Below, piece by piece: positions 7,971 through 20,071 of a DNA stretch of 64,000 nucleotides. The position numbers and the translations under genes were made by a program. Below the pieces are notes generated by a model. That model saw nothing but the letters and a program-made list of their open reading frames with translations, ran no database searches and was not told where the DNA came from. The DNA comes from Bradyrhizobium roseum (lineage in GTDB: Bacteria > Pseudomonadota > Alphaproteobacteria > Rhizobiales > Xanthobacteraceae). Each line of letters begins with the position of its first letter. Positions within the stretch are counted from its first letter, which is position 1. Location of the stretch: contig NZ_CP129212.1 in assembly GCF_030413175.1 (NCBI RefSeq), positions 1,488,001 through 1,552,000 on the forward strand, written 5' to 3'.

Positions 7971-9430
7971 TGCAGTCGGTCTCCGATCAGGAACTGGAGG
8001 GCCCGGTCGAGACGGATGTGGGGCAGTGCGGGCTCACCGTCGGCCGCGCGCTCCAGCAGCGGCGGCCGGAAGCGCAGGAAGCGGAAATCGGCCTGATCGG
8101 AGGCGGTGCTGGACAGGCCGCGAAAGCCGCCGTTGAAGAGTTCCTCGGGGTCCGCGGGCAGGTCGCCTGGAAACGTCGCGACTTCGGTTTCGCCGTCGAA
8201 AGCCTCGCCATTGGCGGTCTCGCCGGGCGCGGGCGTGCCGATGATGGATGGCAGTTTTTCGCGGCCGCGCGCCACCTGCGCCTCGCGTGTCGCGCGCACC
8301 GCCGACAGCGCGACCACGTCGATGGCAGCGCCCGCATATTCGGCGCGGTCGGCCGCCTTGGCGACCGCGCGCCGCAGCACGGCTTCCAGCCGGTCATGGC
8401 TCAGGTGGTGCAGATGATCGGCCTTGGTCGCGGCGAACAGAATGCGATCGATCCGCGGACGAAACAGACTGCTCAGGATCGTGCTGCGGCCGATGCGGAA
8501 ACAATCGAGAATTCCGGTCAGCGCCGCTTCGAGATCGTGCAGCGCTTCCGGTCCGGCATTGAACGCGGCGAGCGCATCGACCAGCACGATCTGGCGATCG
8601 AGCCGCGCAAAATGATCACGGAAAAATGGGCGCACCACGACGTCCTTGTAGGCCTCGTAGCGCCGCCGCATCATCGCCCACAGCGAGCCGTCGGGCGCGC
8701 TGCCGTCGATCGCGACGTCGAGCGGCGCAAAGGTCAGCGCCGGCGTATCGGCCAGATTGCCCGGCATCAGGAAACGGCCGGGCGGCAGCAGGCTCATCGC
8801 AAAGCGTTCGTCGCGGCAGGCGCGCAGATAATCCGTGAACAGTTTGGCGGCGGCAAGGGCGGCCTGTTCGTTCTCGGGGCTTTCGGGCTGAAGCGTCTTG
8901 AGATGCGCATGCCACGGCGCGGCGAGTTTTGCGCGCGGGCCCTCGCGCGACAGCGCGAGGCTCTCCGCCGACCATTGCTCAAAGCTCTTGTTGAGCAGCG
9001 GAAGATCCAGCAGCCATTCGCCGGGGTAGTCGACGATGTCGATGGTGAGCGTGCGGTCGGCCCCGTTCTGGCGCTGGTAGTCGATGACGATGCGAAGCTC
9101 GCTGATGTCGGTGGTCGAACTCGGCCAGTGCCGCTCCTCGATCAGGGTACGGACGTGGCTCTCATAGGCGAAGCGCGGCACCGCGTCGTCCGGCTGGGGC
9201 GCCAGCCGCGCGCGGGCGATCCGGCCCGTGGCGTATGGCTCGAAGATCGGAAACCTGCCGCCGCGGGTCAGGCCGTGGATCAGCGCCGTGATGAACACGG
9301 TCTTGCCGGCGCGCGACAGGCCGGTGACGCCGAGCCGCACGGTGGGATTGAAAAAGCTGTCGCCGTAGTCGAGCAGCGCCCGCGCCGACAGGCGCGCTTC
9401 CTCGACAAGGTCTGAAAAACTGGGGGCCAT
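7967..9430 (-). CDS. ycjX: YcjX-like P-loop GTPase-type protein (DUF463)
   Basis: The product has 487 residues from the ATG at 9430, giving MAPSFSDLVEEARLSARAL, the usual YcjX beginning and close to the family's length. The frame is open to 9571, so a longer form is possible. The P-loop GLSRAGKT is at 37-44. DIVDYPGEWLLDLPLL is a Walker B-like strand, and FAATKADHL provides a TKxD-type base-specificity motif. It is the first gene of the pair with ycjF, overlapping it by four bases. Confidence 0.87.
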   Translation of the reverse strand: MAPSFSDLVEEARLSARALLDYGDSFFNPTVRLGVTGLSRAGKTVFITALIHGLTRGGRFPIFEPYATGRIARARLAPQPDDAVPRFAYESHVRTLIEERHWPSSTTDISELRIVIDYQRQNGADRTLTIDIVDYPGEWLLDLPLLNKSFEQWSAESLALSREGPRAKLAAPWHAHLKTLQPESPENEQAALAAAKLFTDYLRACRDERFAMSLLPPGRFLMPGNLADTPALTFAPLDVAIDGSAPDGSLWAMMRRRYEAYKDVVVRPFFRDHFARLDRQIVLVDALAAFNAGPEALHDLEAALTGILDCFRIGRSTILSSLFRPRIDRILFAATKADHLHHLSHDRLEAVLRRAVAKAADRAEYAGAAIDVVALSAVRATREAQVARGREKLPSIIGTPAPGETANGEAFDGETEVATFPGDLPADPEELFNGGFRGLSSTASDQADFRFLRFRPPLLERAADGEPALPHIRLDRALQFLIGDRLQ

Positions 9431-9659
9431 GCGGGCGTAGAGAGCCTCGAACGATGCGTGGGTGGGTGATGCCAGCAAGGTGGCTATTGGCGGGCCGAAA
9501 TCAAGCTCTCGTGATCGGCGGACGGGGCGGCCCAAGGGGATATCCAGGGGATATACGGTCGCCGGCAGCACGAAAATGCCACGGCGATGGCGTTGAACGG
9601 AGGCGGCCGTAGAAACCCTTCCGTTCCGACCGTCCGTTCAAAAGCTCAGGTGGACCTGC

Positions 9660-10358
9660 ATGACCATCTTCCGACTAAAGCAACTTGCCTCGACATCCTT
9701 CCATGCGGCGGCCGGCGTCATGCAGTGGAACTACGACCGCGCCGAGCTGATCGCCGACGGCGTCGTGCATATCGTCGGCATCTGTTTCGGCCTGGTGGCC
9801 GCCACCGCGCTGATCGTGTTGACCGCCGTCTATGCCACCGCGGCCGATATCGCCGCGGTGTCGATCTATGTCGCGGGCCTGCTGGCGATGCTGGTGCTGT
9901 CGGCGACCTATAATCTCTGGCCGGTCTCGCGCGCCAAATGGGTGCTGCGCCGCTTCGATCATTCGGCGATCTATCTCCTGATCGCGGCGACCTACACGCC
10001 GTTCATCATGCAACTGAAGGACAGCTATTTCGCCATCGCGGTTCTGATCGGGGTGTGGTGCCTGGCGATCGTCGGCATCGCGCTGAAGATCGCGCGGCCC
10101 GGCCGGTATGACCGGCTGGCGACCGGACTTTACCTCGCCATGGGCTGGAGCGGGATGATGCTCTATGACGCCGTGGTGGAGCGGCTGCCGGCACTGACGC
10201 TGGGCCTCACGCTTGCCGGTGGCCTATTGTACACGTCTGGCGTGATCTTCCATGCCTGGCAGCGGCTGCGCTTCCAGAACGCGATCTGGCACGGCTTCGT
10301 CTTGCTCGGCGCCGCCTGCCATTATACGGCTATACTCGACCTGATCGTTTTGACGTAA
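9660..10358 (+). CDS. Hemolysin III / TrhA (PAQR-family) membrane protein
   Basis: The product has 232 residues with seven predicted membrane helices. The family signatures are present: HIVGICFG in helix 1, SATYNLWP after helix 2, RFDHSAIYLLIAATYTPF, and the terminal WHGFVLLGAACHY with His residues that form the PAQR metal site. The ribosome site AGGTGG lies ahead of the ATG. Despite the name, bacterial members are tied to membrane lipid/fluidity balance rather than haemolysis; that role is from family knowledge, not visible here. Confidence 0.88.
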   Translation: MTIFRLKQLASTSFHAAAGVMQWNYDRAELIADGVVHIVGICFGLVAATALIVLTAVYATAADIAAVSIYVAGLLAMLVLSATYNLWPVSRAKWVLRRFDHSAIYLLIAATYTPFIMQLKDSYFAIAVLIGVWCLAIVGIALKIARPGRYDRLATGLYLAMGWSGMMLYDAVVERLPALTLGLTLAGGLLYTSGVIFHAWQRLRFQNAIWHGFVLLGAACHYTAILDLIVLT

Positions 10359-10381
10359 GAAAATTCTAAGGGAGAGCGGCC

Positions 10382-11176
10382 ATGCAGGTGACCGGCAAAG
10401 TCGTGGTTGTCACCGGTGGCGGCAACGGCATCGGCAAGGCGATGTGCGAGGCCTTTCATCGCGCAGGTGCCGCCAAGGTGGTCGTCGTCGATCTCGATCA
10501 TGCCGCCGCCGAAAAGGTCGCCGCCTCGATCGGCGGGGCCGCCTTTAAATGCGACGTCGGCAAGGAAACCGACATCCTTCACGTCATCGAGGAGACCGAG
10601 CGCCAGTTCGGCCCGATCGCGCTGTTCTGCTCCAATGCCGGCATCGGCGGCGGCTTCGATCCGCTGTCGGTGAATGCCGGCGGCAGCTCCGACGAGCCGT
10701 GGCAGCGAAGCTGGGCGATCCATGTCATGGCGCATGTCTATGCGGCGCGGCATTTGATCCCGCGCATGAAGGCGCGCGGCGGCGGTTATTTCCTCAACAC
10801 GATTTCGGCGGCGGGTCTGCTGTCGCAGGTCGGCAGCCCGGCCTATTCGACCACCAAGCATGCCGCGGTCGGCTTTGCCGAGAACCTCGCAATCTCGCAC
10901 AAGGCCGACAACATCAAGGTTTCCATCCTTTGTCCGCAGGGCGTCGACACCAACATGCTGCGGTCGATCCCGAAGGGCCCGCAATCCGGCGATGGCGACC
11001 TGTCGCCGGAGCAGGTGGCGCAGGACGTGCTGCAGGGGCTGGAAGCGGAAACGTTTGTCATTCTGCCGCACCCGCAGGTGCTCGGCTACATGCGCAAGAA
11101 AACCGAGAATTACGACCGCTGGATATCAGGCATGGCGAAGATCCAGGCGAAGATGCGGGAAGCTTACGGGAAATGA
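10382..11176 (+). CDS. Short-chain dehydrogenase/reductase (classical SDR)
   Basis: The product has 264 residues. The Rossmann motif TGGGNGIG is at residues 11-18, DLDHA closes beta-2, NAG follows in CSNAGIGGG, and the catalytic tetrad includes Ser of TISAAG and YSTTK. The Asp at the end of beta-2 (VVVDLDHA) favours NAD(H) over NADP(H). GGGAGAGCGGCC precedes the ATG. It starts 23 bases after the HlyIII gene, so cotranscription is possible. The substrate is unknown; the neighbouring catabolic genes suggest an alcohol or hydroxy-acyl compound. Confidence 0.87.
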   Translation: MQVTGKVVVVTGGGNGIGKAMCEAFHRAGAAKVVVVDLDHAAAEKVAASIGGAAFKCDVGKETDILHVIEETERQFGPIALFCSNAGIGGGFDPLSVNAGGSSDEPWQRSWAIHVMAHVYAARHLIPRMKARGGGYFLNTISAAGLLSQVGSPAYSTTKHAAVGFAENLAISHKADNIKVSILCPQGVDTNMLRSIPKGPQSGDGDLSPEQVAQDVLQGLEAETFVILPHPQVLGYMRKKTENYDRWISGMAKIQAKMREAYGK

Positions 11177-11198
11177 GCTGGGCGCGAATGTCTCTTCG

Positions 11199-11317
11199 CG
11201 TCATTGCGAGGAGCGAAGCGACGAAGCAATCCATGCTTTCGCTTGCGGCACGATGGATTGCTTCGCGGAGCCTGTCATCGGGCGCGCGTTCGCGCGGCCC
11301 GGTGGCTCGCAATGACG
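11199..11317. repeat. Palindromic dispersed element with nested inverted repeats
   Basis: The outer arms CGTCATTGCGAG (11199-11210) and CTCGCAATGACG (11306-11317) are perfect 12-bp complements. The inner arms GAAGCAATCCAT (11223-11234) and ATGGATTGCTTC (11253-11264) are also perfect. A GC-rich insert at 11266-11305 contains its own CGCGCG-TT-CGCGCG hairpin. This is the well-known CGTCATTGCGAGGAGCGAAG-type element of Bradyrhizobium and Rhodopseudomonas. It lies between convergent genes and may act as a bidirectional transcription stop. Confidence 0.85.
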
Positions 11318-11333
11318 GGGATAGAGTCGTGCC

Positions 11334-12962
<1,629 letters not shown>

Positions 12963-13093
12963 CGGGCGGCTCCCCTTTGAATTTTCTTGGCTCCGCCATG
13001 ACTTCCAAGCGAGATGGCTTCAGCGAAGGCGATCCACCTCTCGATGGATTGCCTCGTGAAGTCAAGCCGATGGCGCGCCGTGACGGCCAGGGT

Positions 13094-14647
13094 TCAGGCC
13101 ATCTTCTCCCACAGCCGGGGCACCAGCGGTCCCGCGCGCTTCTCGATCGCCGCCGCCGCATCGAGCGCGAGGTCCTCACGATAGCGCCCTGCAATCAGCT
13201 GCACGCCGATCGGGTGGCCGTCATGGAGTGCCACAGGCACGACGGCGCCTGGCAGGCCGAGCACATTGATGGCGGAAATGAAACGCAGATCGTTCCAGAA
13301 CAGTTCGCGCGTACGTTCCGCGCTGATGGCGTCCTCGCGTGGGCCGGGCGTCGGCTTGACCGTCGTCGGCGCGAGCACCACGGGGTACTCCTCGAAGAAC
13401 AACTGCCACGCCCGGATATGGGAGTTGCGCGCGGCGGTGGCACGCATCCAGCCCAAGAGGTCGAGTGTGTTCGCCTTGGCCTTGATGCCGCTCCAGGCGG
13501 CATGGAAATCCGGCGACGTCACTTTCAGCATCGCGGCTTCCTGCAGCATCGCGGTCTCGTTGGCGATGATGTCGCACCAAGTCTGCCAGACGCCGTTGAT
13601 GTCGGGCACCTCGACGTCGCTGACGCGGTAGCCCGAACGCTCGAGATGGTCGGCGGCCTGGCGCAGCGCATCGCGTACCGAGGGATCGACATCCATATCG
13701 TCGGGCAGCTTTGCCAGCGCCACCTTGATCGGGCCTTTCGGCTTGGGCCCGACCAGCGGCGCGGGCACCCACCAGGGATCGCGCGGATCGCGCTGGCTCA
13801 TGACTTCGAGCGCGGCCCGGACGTCGCCGACGCTGCGCGCCAGCGGCCCTTGCGCCGACATCAGATGCGCCAGCATCGGCCGCTCGGCCGCGGCGCTCTC
13901 GTTAAAAGCGGGGACACGGCCCTGCGTCGGCTTGATGGTGACGACGCCGTTGCAATGCGCCGGCCAGCGCAGCGAGCCGCCGATGTCGTTGCCATGCGCG
14001 ATCGTGCCGATTCCGGCGGCCACCGCACTACCTGCGCCGCCCGACGAGCCGCCGCAGGTGATCTCGGCATCCCACGGGTTCAGCGTCAACCCGTGCAGCG
14101 GGTTATCGGTGAAGCCGCGGAATGAAAACTCGGGCGTGTTGGTCAGGCCGAGCACGATCGCACCGGCCTTCTTGAGGTTGCGGACAACAGGCGCATCGGA
14201 GGGGGCGATAATGTTCATCTGCGCGGGCACCCCGTTGGGGTTGGGCCGCCCTTCATAGTCGACGTTTTCCTTGATCGTGATGGGCACGCCGTGCAGCGGG
14301 CCGAACTCGGTCTTTCTTGTCAGGGCCTTGTCCGCGGCTTTTGCCGCCTTCAGCGCTTCCTCCGACAGATCGACGACGACCGCATTGAGTTTCGGATTGA
14401 CGTCGCGCATGCGCGCGATGTGCGCTTCGACAACTTCGACCGAGGAAATCGCCCCGGAGCGGATGGCGGATGCGGTCTGCAGCGCCGTCCATTGCCAGAC
14501 CGGTCCCTTGGGCGGGCGGGCTTTGGCGGACTTTTGAGAGGCCGCTTTCTTCTGTGCTTTTGCGGTCGTGCGGACGGCGGATTTTTTCGCCGGTATCTTC
14601 GCTGCCTTCGCGCCGCTCTTCCGCTTGTTGACGGTTTTCTTTGCCAT
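13094..14647 (-). CDS. Amidase-signature enzyme with Lys/Ala-rich N-terminal extension
   Basis: The product has 517 residues from the ATG at 14647 (site GGCGAGAA); an ATG at 14695 is possible. The Ser-cisSer-Lys triad is intact: Lys in PITIKENVD, the loop CGGSSGGAGSAV, and nucleophile Ser in GNDIGGSLR. The core is typical of amidases that hydrolyse aryl or acyl amides. Residues 1-50 are an unusual basic tail of KK and AK repeats resembling a histone H1 tail, not part of the family fold. GatA is excluded by context, as no gatB or gatC is present. Confidence 0.85.
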   Translation of the reverse strand: MAKKTVNKRKSGAKAAKIPAKKSAVRTTAKAQKKAASQKSAKARPPKGPVWQWTALQTASAIRSGAISSVEVVEAHIARMRDVNPKLNAVVVDLSEEALKAAKAADKALTRKTEFGPLHGVPITIKENVDYEGRPNPNGVPAQMNIIAPSDAPVVRNLKKAGAIVLGLTNTPEFSFRGFTDNPLHGLTLNPWDAEITCGGSSGGAGSAVAAGIGTIAHGNDIGGSLRWPAHCNGVVTIKPTQGRVPAFNESAAAERPMLAHLMSAQGPLARSVGDVRAALEVMSQRDPRDPWWVPAPLVGPKPKGPIKVALAKLPDDMDVDPSVRDALRQAADHLERSGYRVSDVEVPDINGVWQTWCDIIANETAMLQEAAMLKVTSPDFHAAWSGIKAKANTLDLLGWMRATAARNSHIRAWQLFFEEYPVVLAPTTVKPTPGPREDAISAERTRELFWNDLRFISAINVLGLPGAVVPVALHDGHPIGVQLIAGRYREDLALDAAAAIEKRAGPLVPRLWEKMA

Positions 14648-14848
14648 TTCTCGCCCCATTGCTGTGCCGGCAACGTTTAAAGACGTCGGGGCCACGAGTC
14701 GAGACGGGCGGGGACTTTTGTGGGATCAAGTCGAATGCAGCGCGCCCGATCTTTGGTCAACGTCCTCAATCACGCCTGAATTTTCGGATTGCTTCGCTGG
14801 CTTCATCGAGGTGCATTTGCTCACGGCTTGGCCGTTGGAGGGACGAGC

Positions 14849-15166
14849 GTGGCCAGGAAAAAGGCAGCCCAACCGGAGACAATCACGTCTGCCGCACGTC
14901 CTACCAAGAAGGCGACGGCAACCGGCGGGACTACGGATCGGATTCAGTTCCGTCTGCCGCAGGGGATGCGGGACAGACTCGTTGGGGCGGCCGCGGCAAA
15001 CGGGCACTCGCTCAACGAAGAGATCATTCAGCGGCTCACGCAGTCGCTTGAGCGCGACGAGATGCAGAAGCTGTCCGACCGTCTCAAGGCGCAGGGCGAC
15101 CGCCTTGCGAAATTTGAGGGTGAAATAGCCGCCATCGTCGGGCAGCTCAGGCTGCGCAACGAGTAG
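14849..15166 (+). CDS. Arc-type ribbon-helix-helix DNA-binding protein
   Basis: The product has 105 residues from the GTG at 14849 behind GGAGGGACGAGC; the in-frame ATG at 14789 lacks a site. Residues 29-70 match the Arc/MetJ fold: a beta-strand (DRIQFRLP) and two helices containing HSLNEEIIQRL. The first 28 residues are Lys/Ala/Thr-rich and the C-terminus is a short coil (KLSDRLKAQGDRLAKFEGEI is typical). It is divergent from the amidase gene and may repress it or itself; no partner toxin is visible. Confidence 0.75.
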   Translation: MARKKAAQPETITSAARPTKKATATGGTTDRIQFRLPQGMRDRLVGAAAANGHSLNEEIIQRLTQSLERDEMQKLSDRLKAQGDRLAKFEGEIAAIVGQLRLRNE

Positions 15167-15194
15167 CGGCGGGGCGGCCGTGGTAGCGGCGCCA

Positions 15195-16157
15195 TTATGC
15201 GGCGTTGCGTCCCGTCGCGGCTCTGACGTCGAGCAATCCTGCCTCGATCAGCGCGTCCCTGATCCGGGCGATTTCCCCGTCCGATATCTTCACCAGCGGC
15301 GGACGCACCACCGCGCGGGGCAGCTTGCCAAGCAGCACCAGCGCTTCCTTCATGCGGTTGTGCATGTCGACAAAAGGATCGGCGTAGAACACGCGGGCCG
15401 TGGGATAGATCCGGTCGTTCAGCCGGCGCGCTTCCGCCAGATCGTTGGCCTTGACGGCGCGGAACAGCCTGGCCTGGAGATCGGCGATGACGCTGCCGCT
15501 GCCGGAGAGCAGCCCGTTGCAACCGAGCACCAGCGAGCTCAACAGCCATGCGCTGTTGGTCGACAGCACGTTGATCGGACGCGCGCGACCCTGCAACGCC
15601 CGGATGTGGGCTTCGTGCTGCGGCACTTGTGGCGTCCAGTCCTTGATGGCACGGATGGTCGGAATTTCGTCGAACAGCCGCTCCAGCGTCGCCGCCGGGT
15701 AACCCTGGCCGGTGGCCAGCGGATACTGGAATACGATCATAGGCAGATCGGTGGCATCGGCGATGGCCTTGAAATGGGCCAGCGCCATCTCGGCCGTCTG
15801 GCCGAGGGTGAAGGGCGCCGGCGGAAACACCAGTATCGCGGAAGCGCCGCCGGCCTCGGCGCGGCGGGCAATCCGCGCCGCCTCCAGGCTGCCGTCCGCC
15901 CAGATACCGTGAATGATCGGCAGCTTGCCGCCGACTTCCTCGCCGGCGATCTCCATGACGCGGCGCTGTTCGTCCGCCGTGCACGAGGCGACTTCGGTGG
16001 AGTGGGCGTTGACCGTGATGGCCGACAATCCCAGCACCGCGGCGATATCGCGCAAATGGACGCGGAAGCTTTGTTCGTCGATCGACAGATCGTCATGGAA
16101 CGGCAACAGCACCGCCGGGATGACGCCGTGAGGTACGAAATCGGGATGGCGGCTCAT
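15195..16157 (-). CDS. DHDPS/NAL-family class I aldolase-like lyase, non-canonical active-site motif
   Basis: The product has 320 residues, with the start at 16157 behind GGAGGAGACGAGAC. The Schiff-base lysine is in IRAIKDWT and the partner tyrosine in VFQYPLATG, so pyruvate-type imine chemistry is likely. The DapA signature GTTGE is replaced by AHSTE (AITVNAHSTEVASC), which makes lysine-pathway DapA improbable. It begins 17 bases after the monooxygenase gene and belongs to the same transcript. The substrate is not predictable; an aldol or retro-aldol step in breakdown of an organic acid is the simplest idea. Confidence 0.8.
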   Translation of the reverse strand: MSRHPDFVPHGVIPAVLLPFHDDLSIDEQSFRVHLRDIAAVLGLSAITVNAHSTEVASCTADEQRRVMEIAGEEVGGKLPIIHGIWADGSLEAARIARRAEAGGASAILVFPPAPFTLGQTAEMALAHFKAIADATDLPMIVFQYPLATGQGYPAATLERLFDEIPTIRAIKDWTPQVPQHEAHIRALQGRARPINVLSTNSAWLLSSLVLGCNGLLSGSGSVIADLQARLFRAVKANDLAEARRLNDRIYPTARVFYADPFVDMHNRMKEALVLLGKLPRAVVRPPLVKISDGEIARIRDALIEAGLLDVRAATGRNAA

Positions 16158-16174
16158 GTCTCGTCTCCTCCGGT

Positions 16175-17914
<1,740 letters not shown>

Positions 17915-18075
17915 ACCTGTTCCCTCTGCTTTTCTTGTCGCGTTTCCGCTGACAAGAGTAGGGCGGGTGTATGGAGGTCGGCAAGCGCGACGGTCGCCGC
18001 GTCACGAATGGCACCTATGCTGCGCGGGCGCTTGGACTCGCCTGCGCGATCAAGGGGAGCGCGGCAGGTGCGGCC

Positions 18076-18939
18076 TTACCAGCTCGCCGTGCCCTTCATG
18101 GTCGGCTGGCCCTCGGCATTCGCGATCCACAGATCCATGCCGGCGGCGGTCTCGTTGGCGTTGATCGAGAACTCGCCGCCTTCGAACAGCGGCTGCACGC
18201 CGCGATAGCTGAACTTCTTCGGCGCAATGCCGCCGCGCAGTTTGGCGGCGAATTCGACGATCAGCGCGGCCTGCAGGGGACCGTGGAAGATCAGGCCCGG
18301 ATAGCCCTCGACCTTGGTGACGTAGTCGCGGTCGTAGTGGATGCGGTGGCCGTTGAAAGTCAGCGCCGAGTAGCGAAACAGCAGCACGGGATCGCTGACA
18401 TGGGTTTCGCGATGTTTGGCCATCGGGGCCGGCGGAGGGGCCTTTGGCGGTGCAGCAGGCGTTGTGCCGCCCATGTCGCGGTAGACGATGTCCTGGCGTT
18501 CGCGGATCGCGACGCCCCGTGGCGTCGTCACGGTATGCTCGACCGAGACGAAGCACAGCGAGCCGGTCGAACCGGTTTTCAGGGTCACGTCCGAGATCCG
18601 CGAGGTCCGCGTCGATTCGTCGCCGACGCGCAGCGGTTCGATGAATTCGATCTCGCCGCCCGCCCACATCCGGCGCGGCAACGGCACCGGCGGCAGGAAG
18701 CCGCCGCGGGTCGGGTGGCCGTCGGGGCCGAGCATCGACATCGGAAACACCGGTTGCGCCAGGCACCAGTGCGTGGTCCACGGCGCGGCATCACCCGCCT
18801 TGGGCTCGCCGATGTCCTGGAACAGCGTCGCGCGCAGGCCCTTCACGAGCTGCGCGGTAACGACGTCGGTCGCTTCCGCGCCGCGGCCGATCCATTGGCG
18901 CAGATGGTCGAGGTCGAGTTTTTCGGCTGATGCGGTCAT
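18076..18939 (-). CDS. MaoC-family hydratase (mesaconyl-CoA hydratase-like, FAS1_DH type)
   Basis: The product has 287 residues from the ATG at 18939, four bases after the stop of the CoA-transferase gene. It has the double hot-dog layout: an N-terminal part with MWAGGEIEFIEPLRVGD, and a catalytic C-terminal part with FRYSALTFNGHRIHYDRDY (the Asp/His hydratase site) and LIFHGPLQAAL. Such enzymes add water to an enoyl-CoA such as mesaconyl-C4-CoA or itaconyl-CoA. Third gene of an operon with acyl-CoA dehydrogenase and CaiB-type transferase. Confidence 0.85.
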   Translation of the reverse strand: MTASAEKLDLDHLRQWIGRGAEATDVVTAQLVKGLRATLFQDIGEPKAGDAAPWTTHWCLAQPVFPMSMLGPDGHPTRGGFLPPVPLPRRMWAGGEIEFIEPLRVGDESTRTSRISDVTLKTGSTGSLCFVSVEHTVTTPRGVAIRERQDIVYRDMGGTTPAAPPKAPPPAPMAKHRETHVSDPVLLFRYSALTFNGHRIHYDRDYVTKVEGYPGLIFHGPLQAALIVEFAAKLRGGIAPKKFSYRGVQPLFEGGEFSINANETAAGMDLWIANAEGQPTMKGTASW

Positions 18940-18943
18940 GGCC

Positions 18944-20062
18944 TCAGGCCTTTTTGCGGGCTGCGGGAAATTCGGCATGCTCGCCGATCGCGGGCACGGG
19001 GCCATAGTGCCTGTCTTCGCCGACGAAGATCGCCGCCGGCGCGGCATAGCTCACCTTGCCCTTTGGCGTGTCGACCTCGATACGCCTGAGGTGTGGATGC
19101 GCGGCGAGGTCGGCCATGGTGTTCACTTCGGCAAATGCGATGTCGGCCTCGTCGAGTCGCTTCAGCAAGTCGATGCGGTCCATCGACGCGAAGCTGTCTG
19201 CCACCGTCTTGTCAGTCAGCGCACGGTTCTTGACCCGCTCGACCATGTTCGCAAAACGCGGATCGTTCGGCAGGTCGGGCTGACCGAGCACCTCGGCGCA
19301 GAGTTTTTTCCACTCGCGCTCGCTCTGGATCGAGATCAGGATGCCCTTGCCGTCTTTTGAATTGAACACGCCGTAAGGCGCGATCGAGGGATGGGCCAGC
19401 GCCATCCGCTTCGGCGGGTTGCCGGCCTCCGAATTGATCAGCGGCACCGCCATCCAGTCGGCCATCACGTCGAACATGGAGATGCGAATGTCGGCGCCCT
19501 TGCCGGTGCGACCGCGCGCGATCAGCGCCTCGAGGATGGACGCATGCGCGGTGGCGCCGGTCGCGATATCGACGACGGAGATGCCGACGCGGGACGGGCC
19601 TTCCGGGCCGCCGGTGATCGAGGCCAGGCCGCTCTCGGCCTGGATCAGCAGGTCATAGGCCTTGCGCTCGGCATAGGGGCCGGTGTCGCCATAGCCGGAG
19701 ATCGTGCAGCAGATCAGCGCCGGATAATCCTTGCGCAGCCGCGCCAGCGAGAAGCCGAGCTTGTCCATCGAGCCGGGCTTGAGGTTCTGCAGCAGCACGT
19801 CGGCGCTCGCGATCAGCTGTTCGAGTTCGGAGCGGCCTTCCTTGGTAGCGAGGTCGACCACCTGCGAGTTCTTGCCGCGGTTGAGCCAGACGAAATAGCT
19901 GCTCTGGCCTTTTGCCGCAGCGTCGTAGCCGCGGGCAAAATCGCCTTCGGGGCGTTCGATCTTGATGACATGCGCACCGGCATCCGCCAGCCGCGAACTG
20001 CAGAACGGCGCGGCAACGGCCTGTTCGACGGAGACGACGATCAATCCCTCTAGCGGCAGCAT
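18944..20062 (-). CDS. CaiB/BaiF family III CoA-transferase
   Basis: The product has 372 residues. Family III transferases move CoA between carboxylic acids through an aspartyl-CoA thioester; the nucleophile is likely Asp137 in AYDLLIQAESG. IKIERPEGDFARG and the NRGKNSQVVDL stretch are family hallmarks. It lies nine bases after the acyl-CoA dehydrogenase and four before the MaoC gene. The set suggests activation of an acid followed by dehydrogenation and hydration. Donor and acceptor acids cannot be named. Confidence 0.9.
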   Translation of the reverse strand: MLPLEGLIVVSVEQAVAAPFCSSRLADAGAHVIKIERPEGDFARGYDAAAKGQSSYFVWLNRGKNSQVVDLATKEGRSELEQLIASADVLLQNLKPGSMDKLGFSLARLRKDYPALICCTISGYGDTGPYAERKAYDLLIQAESGLASITGGPEGPSRVGISVVDIATGATAHASILEALIARGRTGKGADIRISMFDVMADWMAVPLINSEAGNPPKRMALAHPSIAPYGVFNSKDGKGILISIQSEREWKKLCAEVLGQPDLPNDPRFANMVERVKNRALTDKTVADSFASMDRIDLLKRLDEADIAFAEVNTMADLAAHPHLRRIEVDTPKGKVSYAAPAAIFVGEDRHYGPVPAIGEHAEFPAARKKA

Positions 20063-20071
20063 GTTTTGTTC

